Assembly (NCBI GenBank): GCA_004555055.1
Contig: SFJN01000049.1
Coordinates: 1-16,741 of the forward strand
Length of the DNA stretch: 16,741 nt
Reading direction: 5' to 3'
Source of the DNA: Bacteroidales bacterium
Lineage (GTDB): Bacteria > Bacteroidota > Bacteroidia > Bacteroidales > Bacteroidaceae
The position numbers and the translations under genes are program-made. This document shows positions 7,916 to 15,015 of the stretch, one piece after another; positions within the stretch are counted from its first letter, which is position 1; every line of letters starts with the position of its first letter. The notes beneath the pieces were generated by a model, which did not search any database, had not been told where the DNA came from, and saw only the letters and a program-made list of their open reading frames with translations.

Positions 7916-8959
7916 ATGGAAATTCCCTGTACATGGAAGGAAAAGGGCTACGTCTGTGAGCCCGTTCCCGAAAATACCGACATGGCCGCCGAAATACGGC
8001 GGATGGCAAAAGAGAAAAATGCCGTCATCCTGGCACACTACTACACCGACGGTGCCTTGCAGGACATTGCCGACTTTGTGGGCGACTCCTTGGCACTGGC
8101 TCAACAGGCGGCAAAGACCGAGGCCGACCTCATCATCATGTGCGGCGTACACTTCATGGCGGAGACGTGCAGCATCCTCTGCCCCAGCAAGAAGGTCATC
8201 TGTCCCGACGTTAACGCCACCTGCTCGCTCGCCGAAAGCTGTCCTGCCGACAGGTTTGCAGACTTCGTGCAGCAGCATCCCGACCACAAGGTGATTTCGT
8301 ATGTCAACACCTCTGCTGCCACCAAGGCATGGACCGACGTGGTGGTCACCTCGTCGAATGCCCGCCAAATTGTGGAGAGTTTCCCCAAGGACCAGCCACT
8401 CATCTTCGGTCCCGACCGCAACCTTGGAGCCTACATCAACAGCATCACGGGCCGCAACATGCTCCTTTGGGACGGGGCTTGCCACGTCCACGAGCGTTTC
8501 TCCACCCAGAAACTCCTGGCACTGAAGGCGGAACATCCCGATGCCGAAGTGCTCGTACACCCTGAATGCAAGGCTCCTGTGGCGGCGCTCGCCGACGTCA
8601 TTGGATCCACCGCCGCACTGCTGAAACATGCCGTGGCATCGAAAGCACAGACTTTCATCGTCGTCACCGAAAGCGGCATCCTCCACAAGATGCGGCAGAT
8701 GGCGCCCTCGAAGACCTTCATCCCCGTACCGCCCGACGACAGCATCGATACCGACACCTGCAAAATAGACGGGCAACATGCCGCCATGAAGTGCTGCGCC
8801 TGCAACGAATGCAACTACATGCGCCTCATCACCATGGAGAAACTCTACAACAGCCTGCGGCACGAATGGCCTGTGGTGGAGGTGCCTGAGGACATCCGCA
8901 CAAAGGCATTGAAACCCATTCAGCGCATGCTCGAAATTTCCGCGCAACTCGGACTCTGA
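7916..8959 (+). CDS. nadA: Quinolinate synthase NadA
   Basis: Condenses iminoaspartate with dihydroxyacetone phosphate to quinolinate, the second step of de novo NAD synthesis, using a [4Fe-4S] cluster in the cytoplasm. The 347 residues carry all family marks: ILAHYYTDGALQDIADFVGD near residue 40, MCGVHFMAET with Cys76, NTSAATKAW, HPECKAP with Cys218, and a CxxCxxC motif (Cys293, Cys296, Cys299) in CCACNECNYM, as in the E. coli enzyme. Cluster ligands are therefore complete. ATG at 7916 is the first good start; an internal ATG at 7982 would give a shorter but still complete core. No promoter motif was found in the 81-base gap, so it may be co-transcribed with the GH110 gene. The partners nadB and nadC are not in the window. 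Confidence 0.96.
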   Translation: MEIPCTWKEKGYVCEPVPENTDMAAEIRRMAKEKNAVILAHYYTDGALQDIADFVGDSLALAQQAAKTEADLIIMCGVHFMAETCSILCPSKKVICPDVNATCSLAESCPADRFADFVQQHPDHKVISYVNTSAATKAWTDVVVTSSNARQIVESFPKDQPLIFGPDRNLGAYINSITGRNMLLWDGACHVHERFSTQKLLALKAEHPDAEVLVHPECKAPVAALADVIGSTAALLKHAVASKAQTFIVVTESGILHKMRQMAPSKTFIPVPPDDSIDTDTCKIDGQHAAMKCCACNECNYMRLITMEKLYNSLRHEWPVVEVPEDIRTKALKPIQRMLEISAQLGL

Positions 8960-9110
8960 ACAGGGGGGTGCGGGAACGTTTTCGATAAGCGAGAGGAGAG
9001 CGGAGGAAGAGGGCGAAGCCAATTTGCTCCAGCTATCCCGAGCGTAGAAAACGAAGGCGAAGCCAGCGTTCGTAAACCACATTCTGCACCACAATCACCG
9101 TACCTACACA
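8960..9110. other. Intergenic stretch, possible dispersed repeat
   Basis: Between the nadA stop and the shared hairpin lie about 150 bases without a credible gene. ggcgaagcca occurs twice (9012-9021 and 9056-9065). The minus strand stays open through the stretch and runs on antisense to nadA, which looks accidental. The composition differs from neighbouring spacers and it may be a repeat found elsewhere in the genome; this is inference. Confidence 0.3.
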
Positions 9111-9115
9111 TACAC

Positions 9116-9155
9116 ACCGGTGCCGTCGGAACAGCCCTATTCCGACGGCACCGGT
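9116..9155 (+). terminator. Perfect 16-bp hairpin terminator between convergent nadA and fucP
   Basis: ACCGGTGCCGTCGGAA (9116-9131) and its exact reverse complement (9140-9155) enclose an 8-base loop. The rightward side is followed by a T-rich stretch (ttcctgtttgttg), so it best serves nadA. The hairpin also sits 35 bases past the fucP stop and may act for both directions. Confidence 0.85.
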
Positions 9156-9189
9156 TTCCTGTTTGTTGTCATCTCCCCAAAAATGGACT

Positions 9190-10536
9190 TTACTTACGCT
9201 GGGCGAAGTAGCAGCGCAGGCCGTAAATGCCTATCATGACAAAGCAGAGGAGGGGGAGGGCATAGCTGACATTGACACTGGGGAGTCCGAAGAGCACGTG
9301 TGCGCTGCCGCCCATGTCGATGATGCTGCCCTGAAGGACGGGCATGCAGGCTCCGCCTACAATGGCCATCACCAGGAATGCCGCACCGAGGTTGGCATCG
9401 ACGGGTTCCACATTCTCCAGCGCAATGCCGTAGATGGTGGGGAACATCAGACTCATGAAGAAACTGATGGCGACAAGGCAGTAGAGGCCCGTCACACCCT
9501 CGATGAGGATGCAGCCCAACGTGCAGCACCCGGCACCGACGGCAAACAAGGTGAGGAGCAGGCGGCTGTTGACGTAGCGCATGAGCAAGGTGGCAATGAA
9601 GCGGGCGGAGAGGAAGAGGCACATGGCCAAAATGTTGTAGGTCTGTGCCGTGGCCTTGTCAATGCCCAAATGGTTGGCATACTGGATGATGAAGGTCCAC
9701 ACCATAATCTGTGCTGCCACATAGAAGAACTGTGCGATGACGCCCTCGCGGTAAATGCGGTTACCGATGAGATTGCGGAGGGTTGCACCGACGGTGACCT
9801 TGACGTCGGTATGCACATCCTCCACCGTCCGGGGCATCTTCATCACGGCAATGACGACGAGCATGATGAGGACGATGATACCGATGCACACATAGGGGTC
9901 GCGGATGACGGAAAGGTCGTGGAGGCGTATGGCGGCCTTCTCGCTCTCGGAAAGCGTATGGAAGACAATCTGTCCGGCGGCGTCGCGACGGTCGCTCCAC
10001 AGGTTGGGGAGCACGATGAACGAGGCGACGGCCATACCGCAGAGCGAGCCCATGGGGTTGAAGGCCTGTGCCAGGTTCAGACGCCGCGTAGAGGTTTCCT
10101 TCGAACCGAGCGAGAGGATGAAGGGGTTGGCAGTGGTCTCGAGAAACGCGAGGCCGAAGGTGAGGATATAGAGCGAACAGCAGAAGAAGGTGAAACTCTG
10201 CTGTGCCGCGGCGGGGATGAAGAGGAAGGCTCCCACGGCATAGAGCGAAAGGCCGAGAAGAATGCCGTACTTGTAGTTGTAGCGGCGGATGAATAGTGCC
10301 GCGGGAATGGCCATGGTGGCATAACCGCCGTAGAAGGCAAACTGCACCATGGAGGCCTGTCGGGCAGGGAGTTCCATAACGGTCTGGAAGGCGGCCACCA
10401 TGGGATTGGTAATATCGTTGGCAAAGCCCCAAAGCGCAAAGAGGGTGGTGATGAGCACGAAGGGAACGACGTAGGAAACACCGTTGTGGTGGAGGATGGA
10501 TTCCCGGGTCTTTGTGGCGGAAGAGGTATTGTTCAT
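9190..10536 (-). CDS. fucP: L-fucose:H+ symporter FucP (major facilitator superfamily)
   Basis: A 448-residue integral membrane protein with the 12 hydrophobic segments of the FHS family of MFS transporters; it imports L-fucose with a proton across the inner membrane. Recognisable family segments are ALWGFANDITNP in helix 1, QFAFYGGYATMAIPA in helix 2, FLETTANPF with Glu133 (equivalent to the functional Glu135 of E. coli FucP), RLNLAQAFNPMGS with Gln156, and MSLMFPTIYGIALENV in the C-terminal half. The helix 1 acidic residue is Asp41, slightly displaced relative to Asp46 of E. coli. It is the last gene of the leftward fucose operon, 56 bases after fucK. No Shine-Dalgarno site is seen, as usual for Bacteroidetes. 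Closely related FHS transporters for other sugars exist, but the operon supports fucose. Confidence 0.94.
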   Translation of the reverse strand: MNNTSSATKTRESILHHNGVSYVVPFVLITTLFALWGFANDITNPMVAAFQTVMELPARQASMVQFAFYGGYATMAIPAALFIRRYNYKYGILLGLSLYAVGAFLFIPAAAQQSFTFFCCSLYILTFGLAFLETTANPFILSLGSKETSTRRLNLAQAFNPMGSLCGMAVASFIVLPNLWSDRRDAAGQIVFHTLSESEKAAIRLHDLSVIRDPYVCIGIIVLIMLVVIAVMKMPRTVEDVHTDVKVTVGATLRNLIGNRIYREGVIAQFFYVAAQIMVWTFIIQYANHLGIDKATAQTYNILAMCLFLSARFIATLLMRYVNSRLLLTLFAVGAGCCTLGCILIEGVTGLYCLVAISFFMSLMFPTIYGIALENVEPVDANLGAAFLVMAIVGGACMPVLQGSIIDMGGSAHVLFGLPSVNVSYALPLLCFVMIGIYGLRCYFAQRK

Positions 10537-10592
10537 GGATGGTTATGCTTGTGTATTTTTTTCAATACCGGAATTTTTCTTACTGAATTTCC

Positions 10593-11981
10593 TTAGTATT
10601 TCACTTCGTTCTTGCTGGCGATTTCGCCCATGGCAATGGCCTGTACCAGGATGTTGCCGATGGCAGTGGCTTCCACGGGTCCGGTGGTCACCTCTATCTG
10701 TGCGTGATGTGCGGTAAGGCGGTTGAGGAGCTGGTTACGGCTTCCGCCGCCGATGATGCACAGACGGCGGACGGGCTTGGGCAGCAGACGGTTCATGTCT
10801 GCAATACCGCGGGCATAGCGACGCGCCAGGCTGTTGAGGACGCAATATACCGTCTCGCCCTCGCCATGGGGTGGGGTGATGCCATGGGCAGTACACCACC
10901 CGGCAATGGCTGCTTCCATGCTGGAAGGATTGGCAAAGAGGGGGTCGTCAACATCGATTACGGCAGCGGTTTCCGACTCTTCGGCAAGGGGGAGCAGATG
11001 CTCGAAGCGGCAGTCTATGCCACGCTTTTCCCACTCGGTCATCAAGCGTTGCAGTATCCACAGCCCGGTGATGTTCTGCAACAGGTTCACACCGCCGTTC
11101 ACACTGCCCTCGTTGGAGAGTCCGGCACGACGGGCTTCGGGGGTAAGGATGGGGTGGGGGAGGTCCACACCGAGGAGCGACCAGGTGCCGCTGCTGAGGA
11201 ATGCCGTGGTGGAAGCCTCGGAGACCGGGATAGGTGCCGCGAACGAGGCACTTTGGGTGTCGTGGCTACCCACTGCAATGACTTTCACATCGTCGGGGAG
11301 CGAAAGTTCGGCGGCCACTTCCGGAAGTATGCGTCCGCGCTTTTCGCCGGGCATCACAATGGGAGGGAACATCTCCGGCCGCAGACCGAGACGCTGGATA
11401 AGGGGAATGTTCCATCCACGGCTGCGGGCATCGAGGAGTTCCGAAGTGGAGGCGATGGTATACTCGCAGCAGGCACGGCCGCAGAGATAGAAGCTGAAGA
11501 GGTCGGGCATGAACAGAAAACTCTTCGCTGCCTCCACGAGTTTAGGCTGTTCGCGGAGCATGGCCTGCAGCTGGTAGATGGTGTTGATGTCCATCATCTG
11601 CACACCTGCCTCGGCATAGTGGGCATCGGCATCGTGCGCCTGCATGAAGGCTTCGCACAGTCCGTCGGTACGGCTGTCGCGGTAGCACACAGGAAGACTG
11701 ACAAGGTTGCCGTAATCGTCAACAAGGCCAAAGTCCACACCCCAGGTATCCACTCCGATGCTGCGGACGCGGAGGTCGGGACGTTGGGCCGCACGGCGGA
11801 TGCCTTCCTTCATATCGGCAAAAAGCGAAGGAAAGTCCCAATATACATGGTTGCCTATCCGTACCTGACGATTGGGGAAACGGTACAATTCTTCTGTCTG
11901 CAACTTCCCGTCAACGATATATCCGGCCATCACGCGTCCGGAACCTCCACCGAAATCGGCTGCAAGAAAGGTGTTTTTCAT
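10593..11981 (-). CDS. fucK: L-fuculokinase, FGGY family (rhamnulokinase-like)
   Basis: Phosphorylates L-fuculose to L-fuculose-1-phosphate with ATP in the cytoplasm. At 462 residues it has the full FGGY layout: DFGGGSGR at residues 9-16 (phosphate-binding turn), VDTWGVDFGLVD at 78-89, GSHDTQSASF at 238-247 with catalytic Asp241, FLSSGTWSLLG at 261-271, and the C-terminal nucleotide-binding IIGGGSRNQLLNRLTA plus GPVEATAIGN. By sequence it belongs to the RhaB branch, which is what Bacteroides uses as fuculokinase; E. coli FucK is a different branch. A rhamnulokinase role is conceivable, but the neighbours are all fucose genes. A MITE-like element begins 2 bases upstream of its ATG, so its leader is unusual and its link to fucA transcription may be altered. 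Confidence 0.9.
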   Translation of the reverse strand: MKNTFLAADFGGGSGRVMAGYIVDGKLQTEELYRFPNRQVRIGNHVYWDFPSLFADMKEGIRRAAQRPDLRVRSIGVDTWGVDFGLVDDYGNLVSLPVCYRDSRTDGLCEAFMQAHDADAHYAEAGVQMMDINTIYQLQAMLREQPKLVEAAKSFLFMPDLFSFYLCGRACCEYTIASTSELLDARSRGWNIPLIQRLGLRPEMFPPIVMPGEKRGRILPEVAAELSLPDDVKVIAVGSHDTQSASFAAPIPVSEASTTAFLSSGTWSLLGVDLPHPILTPEARRAGLSNEGSVNGGVNLLQNITGLWILQRLMTEWEKRGIDCRFEHLLPLAEESETAAVIDVDDPLFANPSSMEAAIAGWCTAHGITPPHGEGETVYCVLNSLARRYARGIADMNRLLPKPVRRLCIIGGGSRNQLLNRLTAHHAQIEVTTGPVEATAIGNILVQAIAMGEIASKNEVKY

Positions 11982-11983
11982 GG

Positions 11984-12179
11984 TATAGGGATGTTCTATA
12001 AATTAGTTTATTATTCAATTAGGAAGTGTTCTTATGCTTGGCCACTTTTCAAGCTCTCACTTGTATATTTCTCTCCTTTAAACACTTACATAGCCCGCTA
12101 TGCGCGTGTTTAAAGGACAGAAATCTACTGCGCGATAGCTCGAAAACTGTCTCAAGCTAATTTATAGAACATCCCTATA
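11984..12179. mobile_element. MITE-like element with perfect 23-bp terminal inverted repeats
   Basis: Positions 11984-12006 and 12157-12179 are exact reverse complements over 23 bases; the outer ends read TATAGGGATG and CATCCCTATA. Inside, CCTTTAAACAC (12075-12085) pairs with GTGTTTAAAGG (12106-12116), and CATAGC/GCTATG (12089-12102) forms the tip, so the whole 196 bases can fold into a long hairpin. There is no room for a transposase. The outermost TA on each side could be a TA target duplication of IS630/Tc1-mariner type. It sits between fucA and fucK, directly against the fucK start codon. Confidence 0.78.
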
Positions 12180-12203
12180 AAAAATAATCCGTCTCACGTG
12201 AAA

Positions 12204-12248
12204 GGGCTGAAAACCGAATCATATATCATTTTATTCGATTTTCAACCC
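12204..12248 (-). promoter_or_regulatory. Intercistronic hairpin between fucA and fucK
   Basis: Bases 12204-12219 and 12233-12248 pair over 16 positions, two of them G-U in the leftward transcript, around a 13-base loop. It begins 16 bases past the fucA stop. No clean T run follows on the minus strand, so it may be an attenuating or RNA-stabilising stem rather than a full terminator. Confidence 0.55.
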
Positions 12249-12264
12249 TCTCTCTTTCATTGAT

Positions 12265-12924
12265 TCAGAACAGTCCGTCCTTGGTAAGATGTCCTACGAA
12301 GTGCATTTCAAGCGCATCGATTTCCTCTTCGGTGAGGACATCGGGCTCCTTACCGGCGGCAAGGGCCTGGTAGGTGATGCGCGATGCCATCTCTAAGAAC
12401 ATGGCACGCTGGAACACATCGTCGAACGAGGTACCGCATACCACCTGTCCGTGCTTCAGCAACTGTATGGTGTTGCGGTTGCGGAGGGCAGCGATGACGG
12501 CCTCGGCAAGTTCGGGGCTGCCGGGAGTCTTAAAGGGGATTTCGGGAATGACGCGCCCCACATGCAGTGGAACTTCTGCCGTTACGGCAATGCTCTTCGG
12601 GCGTTCCTTGCTGCAGGCGAGCAGGGTGGCATAGGGACTCTGGAAGTGGAGCACCACATTGACGTCGGGACGTTCGAGCATGACCCCACGGTGGAAAACG
12701 CTTTCCATCGAGGGCTTCACACCGTTGAGCACTTCACCGTCGGAAAGCCTTACACACGAAACCTTTTCGCGCGTGAGGGTGGGAATCCAACTTCCTGTAC
12801 CGGACACCAGCATCTCGTCGCCAAGACGCCAGCTCAGGTTGCCGCTGGAACAGATGGTAAGTCCTGCATCGCCCACACGACGGGCCTGACGCACGAATTC
12901 CTCGTAATGATATTTGTATATCAT
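12265..12924 (-). CDS. fucA: L-fuculose-1-phosphate aldolase (class II aldolase)
   Basis: Cleaves L-fuculose-1-phosphate to dihydroxyacetone phosphate and L-lactaldehyde with a zinc ion. The length of 219 residues matches E. coli FucA (about 215). Visible marks: SSGNLSWR at 26-33 and SGTG at 41-44 (phosphate binding), PSMES with Glu74 (catalytic acid, Glu73 in E. coli), VVLHFQSPYAT at 90-100 with His93, and LLKHGQVVCG at 155-164 with His158. The usual His-x-His zinc pair (92 and 94 in E. coli) reads His93-Phe-Gln95, so one expected ligand is Gln. Start ATG 12924 is only 8 bases after the fucI stop, showing tight co-transcription. The fold is shared with ribulose-phosphate epimerases and rhamnulose-phosphate aldolase, but operon context decides for FucA. 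Confidence 0.93.
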   Translation of the reverse strand: MIYKYHYEEFVRQARRVGDAGLTICSSGNLSWRLGDEMLVSGTGSWIPTLTREKVSCVRLSDGEVLNGVKPSMESVFHRGVMLERPDVNVVLHFQSPYATLLACSKERPKSIAVTAEVPLHVGRVIPEIPFKTPGSPELAEAVIAALRNRNTIQLLKHGQVVCGTSFDDVFQRAMFLEMASRITYQALAAGKEPDVLTEEEIDALEMHFVGHLTKDGLF

Positions 12925-12932
12925 AATTTCTA

Positions 12933-14705
12933 TTATTTATAGGTAGGACCAAAATTCTTGCAGGCACGGAAGTCAGCACCTTCCTTATCCATGCCGAAAG
13001 CATTCCATGCTGCGGGGCGGAACACCTTTTCCTCGGGCACATTGTGCATGCATACGGGGATGCGGAGCATGGAGGCAAGGGTGATGAGGTCGGCACCGAT
13101 GTGTCCGTAGCTGATGGCACCGTGGTTGGCACCCCAGCTGTTCATCACGCTGTAGACATCCTTGAAGCAGTCCTTCGTGGGGTCGGTACGGGGTACGAAC
13201 CACGTAGTGGGCCATGTGGGGTCGGTGCGCTTGTTGAGGATTTCGTGGATTTCGGGATCCACGTCGGCCGACCATCCTTCGGCAATCTGCAGGACGGGAC
13301 CAAGACCCTTGACAAGGTTGAGGCGTGCCATGGTCATCGGCATGCCGCCACGGGTGAGGAAGCAGCTCGAGAAACCGCCGCCACGGAAATAGTCACGGTC
13401 GGCAGGGGGCCATATGGTGTTTTCGAGGATAGCCTTCTCGTCGGCATCGGTGATTTCCCACCAGTGCTTTATGGTGGCATTGCCCTCGGCATCGAGGGCA
13501 CGTCCGGTGGCATCGAGGGTGGTGGCGCCGGAATTGATGAGGTGGATCATACCGTTGGCGGCAATACCTTCAAGTTTCTTGCCGGTCACACGCTCCACGG
13601 CCTCGGGACTCCAGTATGTGCGTACATCGGAGAACATCTGTGCCTTCTGCGTGAGCAGGTGCATGAAGAGCATGGTCACACCGTTGAGGGCATCGTTCTC
13701 AGTGGCTACGATGACGGGCTCGCGGCGGCCGTTCCAGTCGAAACTGGTATTGAGCAGGGCCTCGCAGAAGTCGCCGTTGGGCTTCCAGTCGGTCCACTGG
13801 CGCTGACCCTGGAAACCGCCGGCAATGGCGTTGTGGCCCAGCGATTCCTCGGGGAATCCCATTTCGCGGAGGCGGGGATTACCCTTCATCAGGTCGCGCA
13901 TGATGAGGTACATCTTCGTCACGAATTCCCAATCCTGGTCCTTTTCCTCGCGGGTCTTCTGCTTTTCGGGGCGGTTCTTGTCCCACCCTTCGTTCACCTT
14001 GCAATGGGCATCCACCCATGCCTTGGCCTTGACGTATTCTTCCTTGTCGTAGATGCCTTCGTCCATGCGGCGCAGGATTTCGGTCTCATCCACCTGCTCG
14101 TTGCGCATGCCAAGGTATTCCTGGAAGAAGTTTGGGTCGACAATGCTGCCGGCAATACCCATCGCCACGCTTCCGAACGAAAGGTAACTCTTGCCGCGCA
14201 TATTGGCCATCGCCATGGCGGCACGTGCCCAGCGGAGAATCTTCTCTGCCACATCGGCGGGAATGGTGTTGTCGTCAAGGTCCTGCACATCATGACCGTA
14301 GATGCCGAAGGCGGGGAGGCCCTTCTGGGCATGTGCGGCAAGGACGGCGGCAAGGTATACGGCTCCGGGACGCTCCGTACCGTTGAATCCCCATACGGCC
14401 TTCGGCCAATGGGGATTCATGTCCATGGTCTCGCTACCATAGCACCAGCACGAGGTGACGGTGATGGTGGCTCCCACACCCTCGCGCTCGAACTTTTCCT
14501 GGCAGGCAGCGGTTTCTGCCACGCGGCCGATGGTGCTGTCGGCTATGACACACTCCACTGGGCTGCCGTCGCCGTTGCGGAGATTGGTGCTGATGAGGTC
14601 GGCCACTGCCTTGGCCAAGGCCATCGTCTTTTCTTCAAGACTTTCGCGAACGCCTCCCTGACGGCCGTCAATGGTTGGACGGATACCAATCTTTGGATAT
14701 TTCAT
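12933..14705 (-). CDS. fucI: L-fucose isomerase
   Basis: Converts L-fucose to L-fuculose with a Mn ion, the first step of the pathway. The 590 residues nearly equal the 591 of E. coli FucI and the metal ligands are all present at matching places: Glu336 in VIVATENDALNG, Asp360 in MFSDVRTYW and His528 in WGANHGAISYGHIGADL. The N-terminal IGIRPTIDGRQGGVRESLE and the SCWCYGSETMDM segment are also typical. ATG 14705 gives the standard N-terminus MKYPKIGIRP. It is the first gene of the leftward operon, with a leader of roughly 120 bases if transcription begins at the motif at 14834-14841. D-arabinose isomerase activity is a known side activity of the family. Confidence 0.97.
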   Translation of the reverse strand: MKYPKIGIRPTIDGRQGGVRESLEEKTMALAKAVADLISTNLRNGDGSPVECVIADSTIGRVAETAACQEKFEREGVGATITVTSCWCYGSETMDMNPHWPKAVWGFNGTERPGAVYLAAVLAAHAQKGLPAFGIYGHDVQDLDDNTIPADVAEKILRWARAAMAMANMRGKSYLSFGSVAMGIAGSIVDPNFFQEYLGMRNEQVDETEILRRMDEGIYDKEEYVKAKAWVDAHCKVNEGWDKNRPEKQKTREEKDQDWEFVTKMYLIMRDLMKGNPRLREMGFPEESLGHNAIAGGFQGQRQWTDWKPNGDFCEALLNTSFDWNGRREPVIVATENDALNGVTMLFMHLLTQKAQMFSDVRTYWSPEAVERVTGKKLEGIAANGMIHLINSGATTLDATGRALDAEGNATIKHWWEITDADEKAILENTIWPPADRDYFRGGGFSSCFLTRGGMPMTMARLNLVKGLGPVLQIAEGWSADVDPEIHEILNKRTDPTWPTTWFVPRTDPTKDCFKDVYSVMNSWGANHGAISYGHIGADLITLASMLRIPVCMHNVPEEKVFRPAAWNAFGMDKEGADFRACKNFGPTYK

Positions 14706-14772
14706 ATTTTCCTAAATTTTATAAAACGGGAATATAAGGTTAATTTGTTGCACGTATTTTTCATTTACAGGG

Positions 14773-14808
14773 GGGCTGGCATTTCATGCTTTCTTCATTT
14801 TGCAGCCC
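14773..14808 (-). promoter_or_regulatory. Small stem in the fucI leader
   Basis: GGGCTG (14773-14778) and CAGCCC (14803-14808) can pair around a 24-base A/T-rich loop in the leader RNA of fucI. Short and unproven; no known riboswitch was recognised. Confidence 0.25.
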
Positions 14809-14833
14809 ACATCATCATCTCTTCACCTGTGCG

Positions 14834-14841
14834 CAAATTTA
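14834..14841 (-). promoter_or_regulatory. fucI: -7 type promoter motif for the fucose operon
   Basis: The minus strand reads TAAATTTG, an exact TAnnTTTG match, about 130 bases upstream of the fucI ATG. No clear -33 box, which would fit a promoter needing an activator. Confidence 0.5.
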
Positions 14842-14872
14842 ACGTTTTGAATTCATAGAATTGTAATCTTCA

Positions 14873-14919
14873 GTGAAAAAAATGGGATAATTTAAATCCT
14901 TTTTCCAAGTTTTTTTCAC
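14873..14919. promoter_or_regulatory. Inverted repeat in the fucI-sirtuin control region
   Basis: GTGAAAAAAA (14873-14882) and TTTTTTTCAC (14910-14919) are exact 10-bp inverted arms around a 27-base A/T-rich centre. It lies between the two divergent -7 motifs (14834-14841 and 14948-14955), where an operator would be expected. A/T-rich tracts make chance more likely, so this is a candidate only. The remainder of 14706-15015 holds no gene. Confidence 0.35.
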
Positions 14920-14947
14920 CCTCAGCCCTTTTTCACGCGTTTTTCAA

Positions 14948-14955
14948 TAAATTTG
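14948..14955 (+). promoter_or_regulatory. -7 type promoter motif for the sirtuin gene
   Basis: TAAATTTG matches TAnnTTTG exactly and ends 60 bases before the ATG at 15016. The -33 region (around 14928) is T-rich without a clear TTTG. Confidence 0.5.
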
Positions 14956-15015
14956 CACAGCCTGCCTTTTCGAATTGGGACAGGTCTTCCATTCATATTT
15001 TCAGAATCTTCGACT

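Noticed and set aside
7910..9094. A 394-codon minus-strand frame opposite nadA
   Set aside because: Antisense to a complete NadA with all cluster cysteines; composition is typical of a shadow frame.
9163..10296. A 377-codon plus-strand frame opposite fucP
   Set aside because: Its product is a run of Glu, Asp, Gly and His residues produced by reading a membrane protein gene backwards; no family resemblance.
10704..12113. A 469-codon plus-strand frame opposite fucK running into the MITE-like element
   Set aside because: Antisense to a complete FGGY kinase. Its end (MFYKLV) comes from the repeat and also appears ahead of tcdA, which shows the repeat rather than a protein.
14705..14833. Riboswitch in the fucI leader
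   Set aside because: Only a 6-bp stem with a large loop is present; no conserved core of a known riboswitch class was recognised.
13044..14858. A 604-codon open frame on the plus strand opposite fucI
   Set aside because: It is antisense to a clear, full-length L-fucose isomerase; the translation is Gly/Val/His-rich without domain structure, as expected from the strong third-position GC bias of the real gene.
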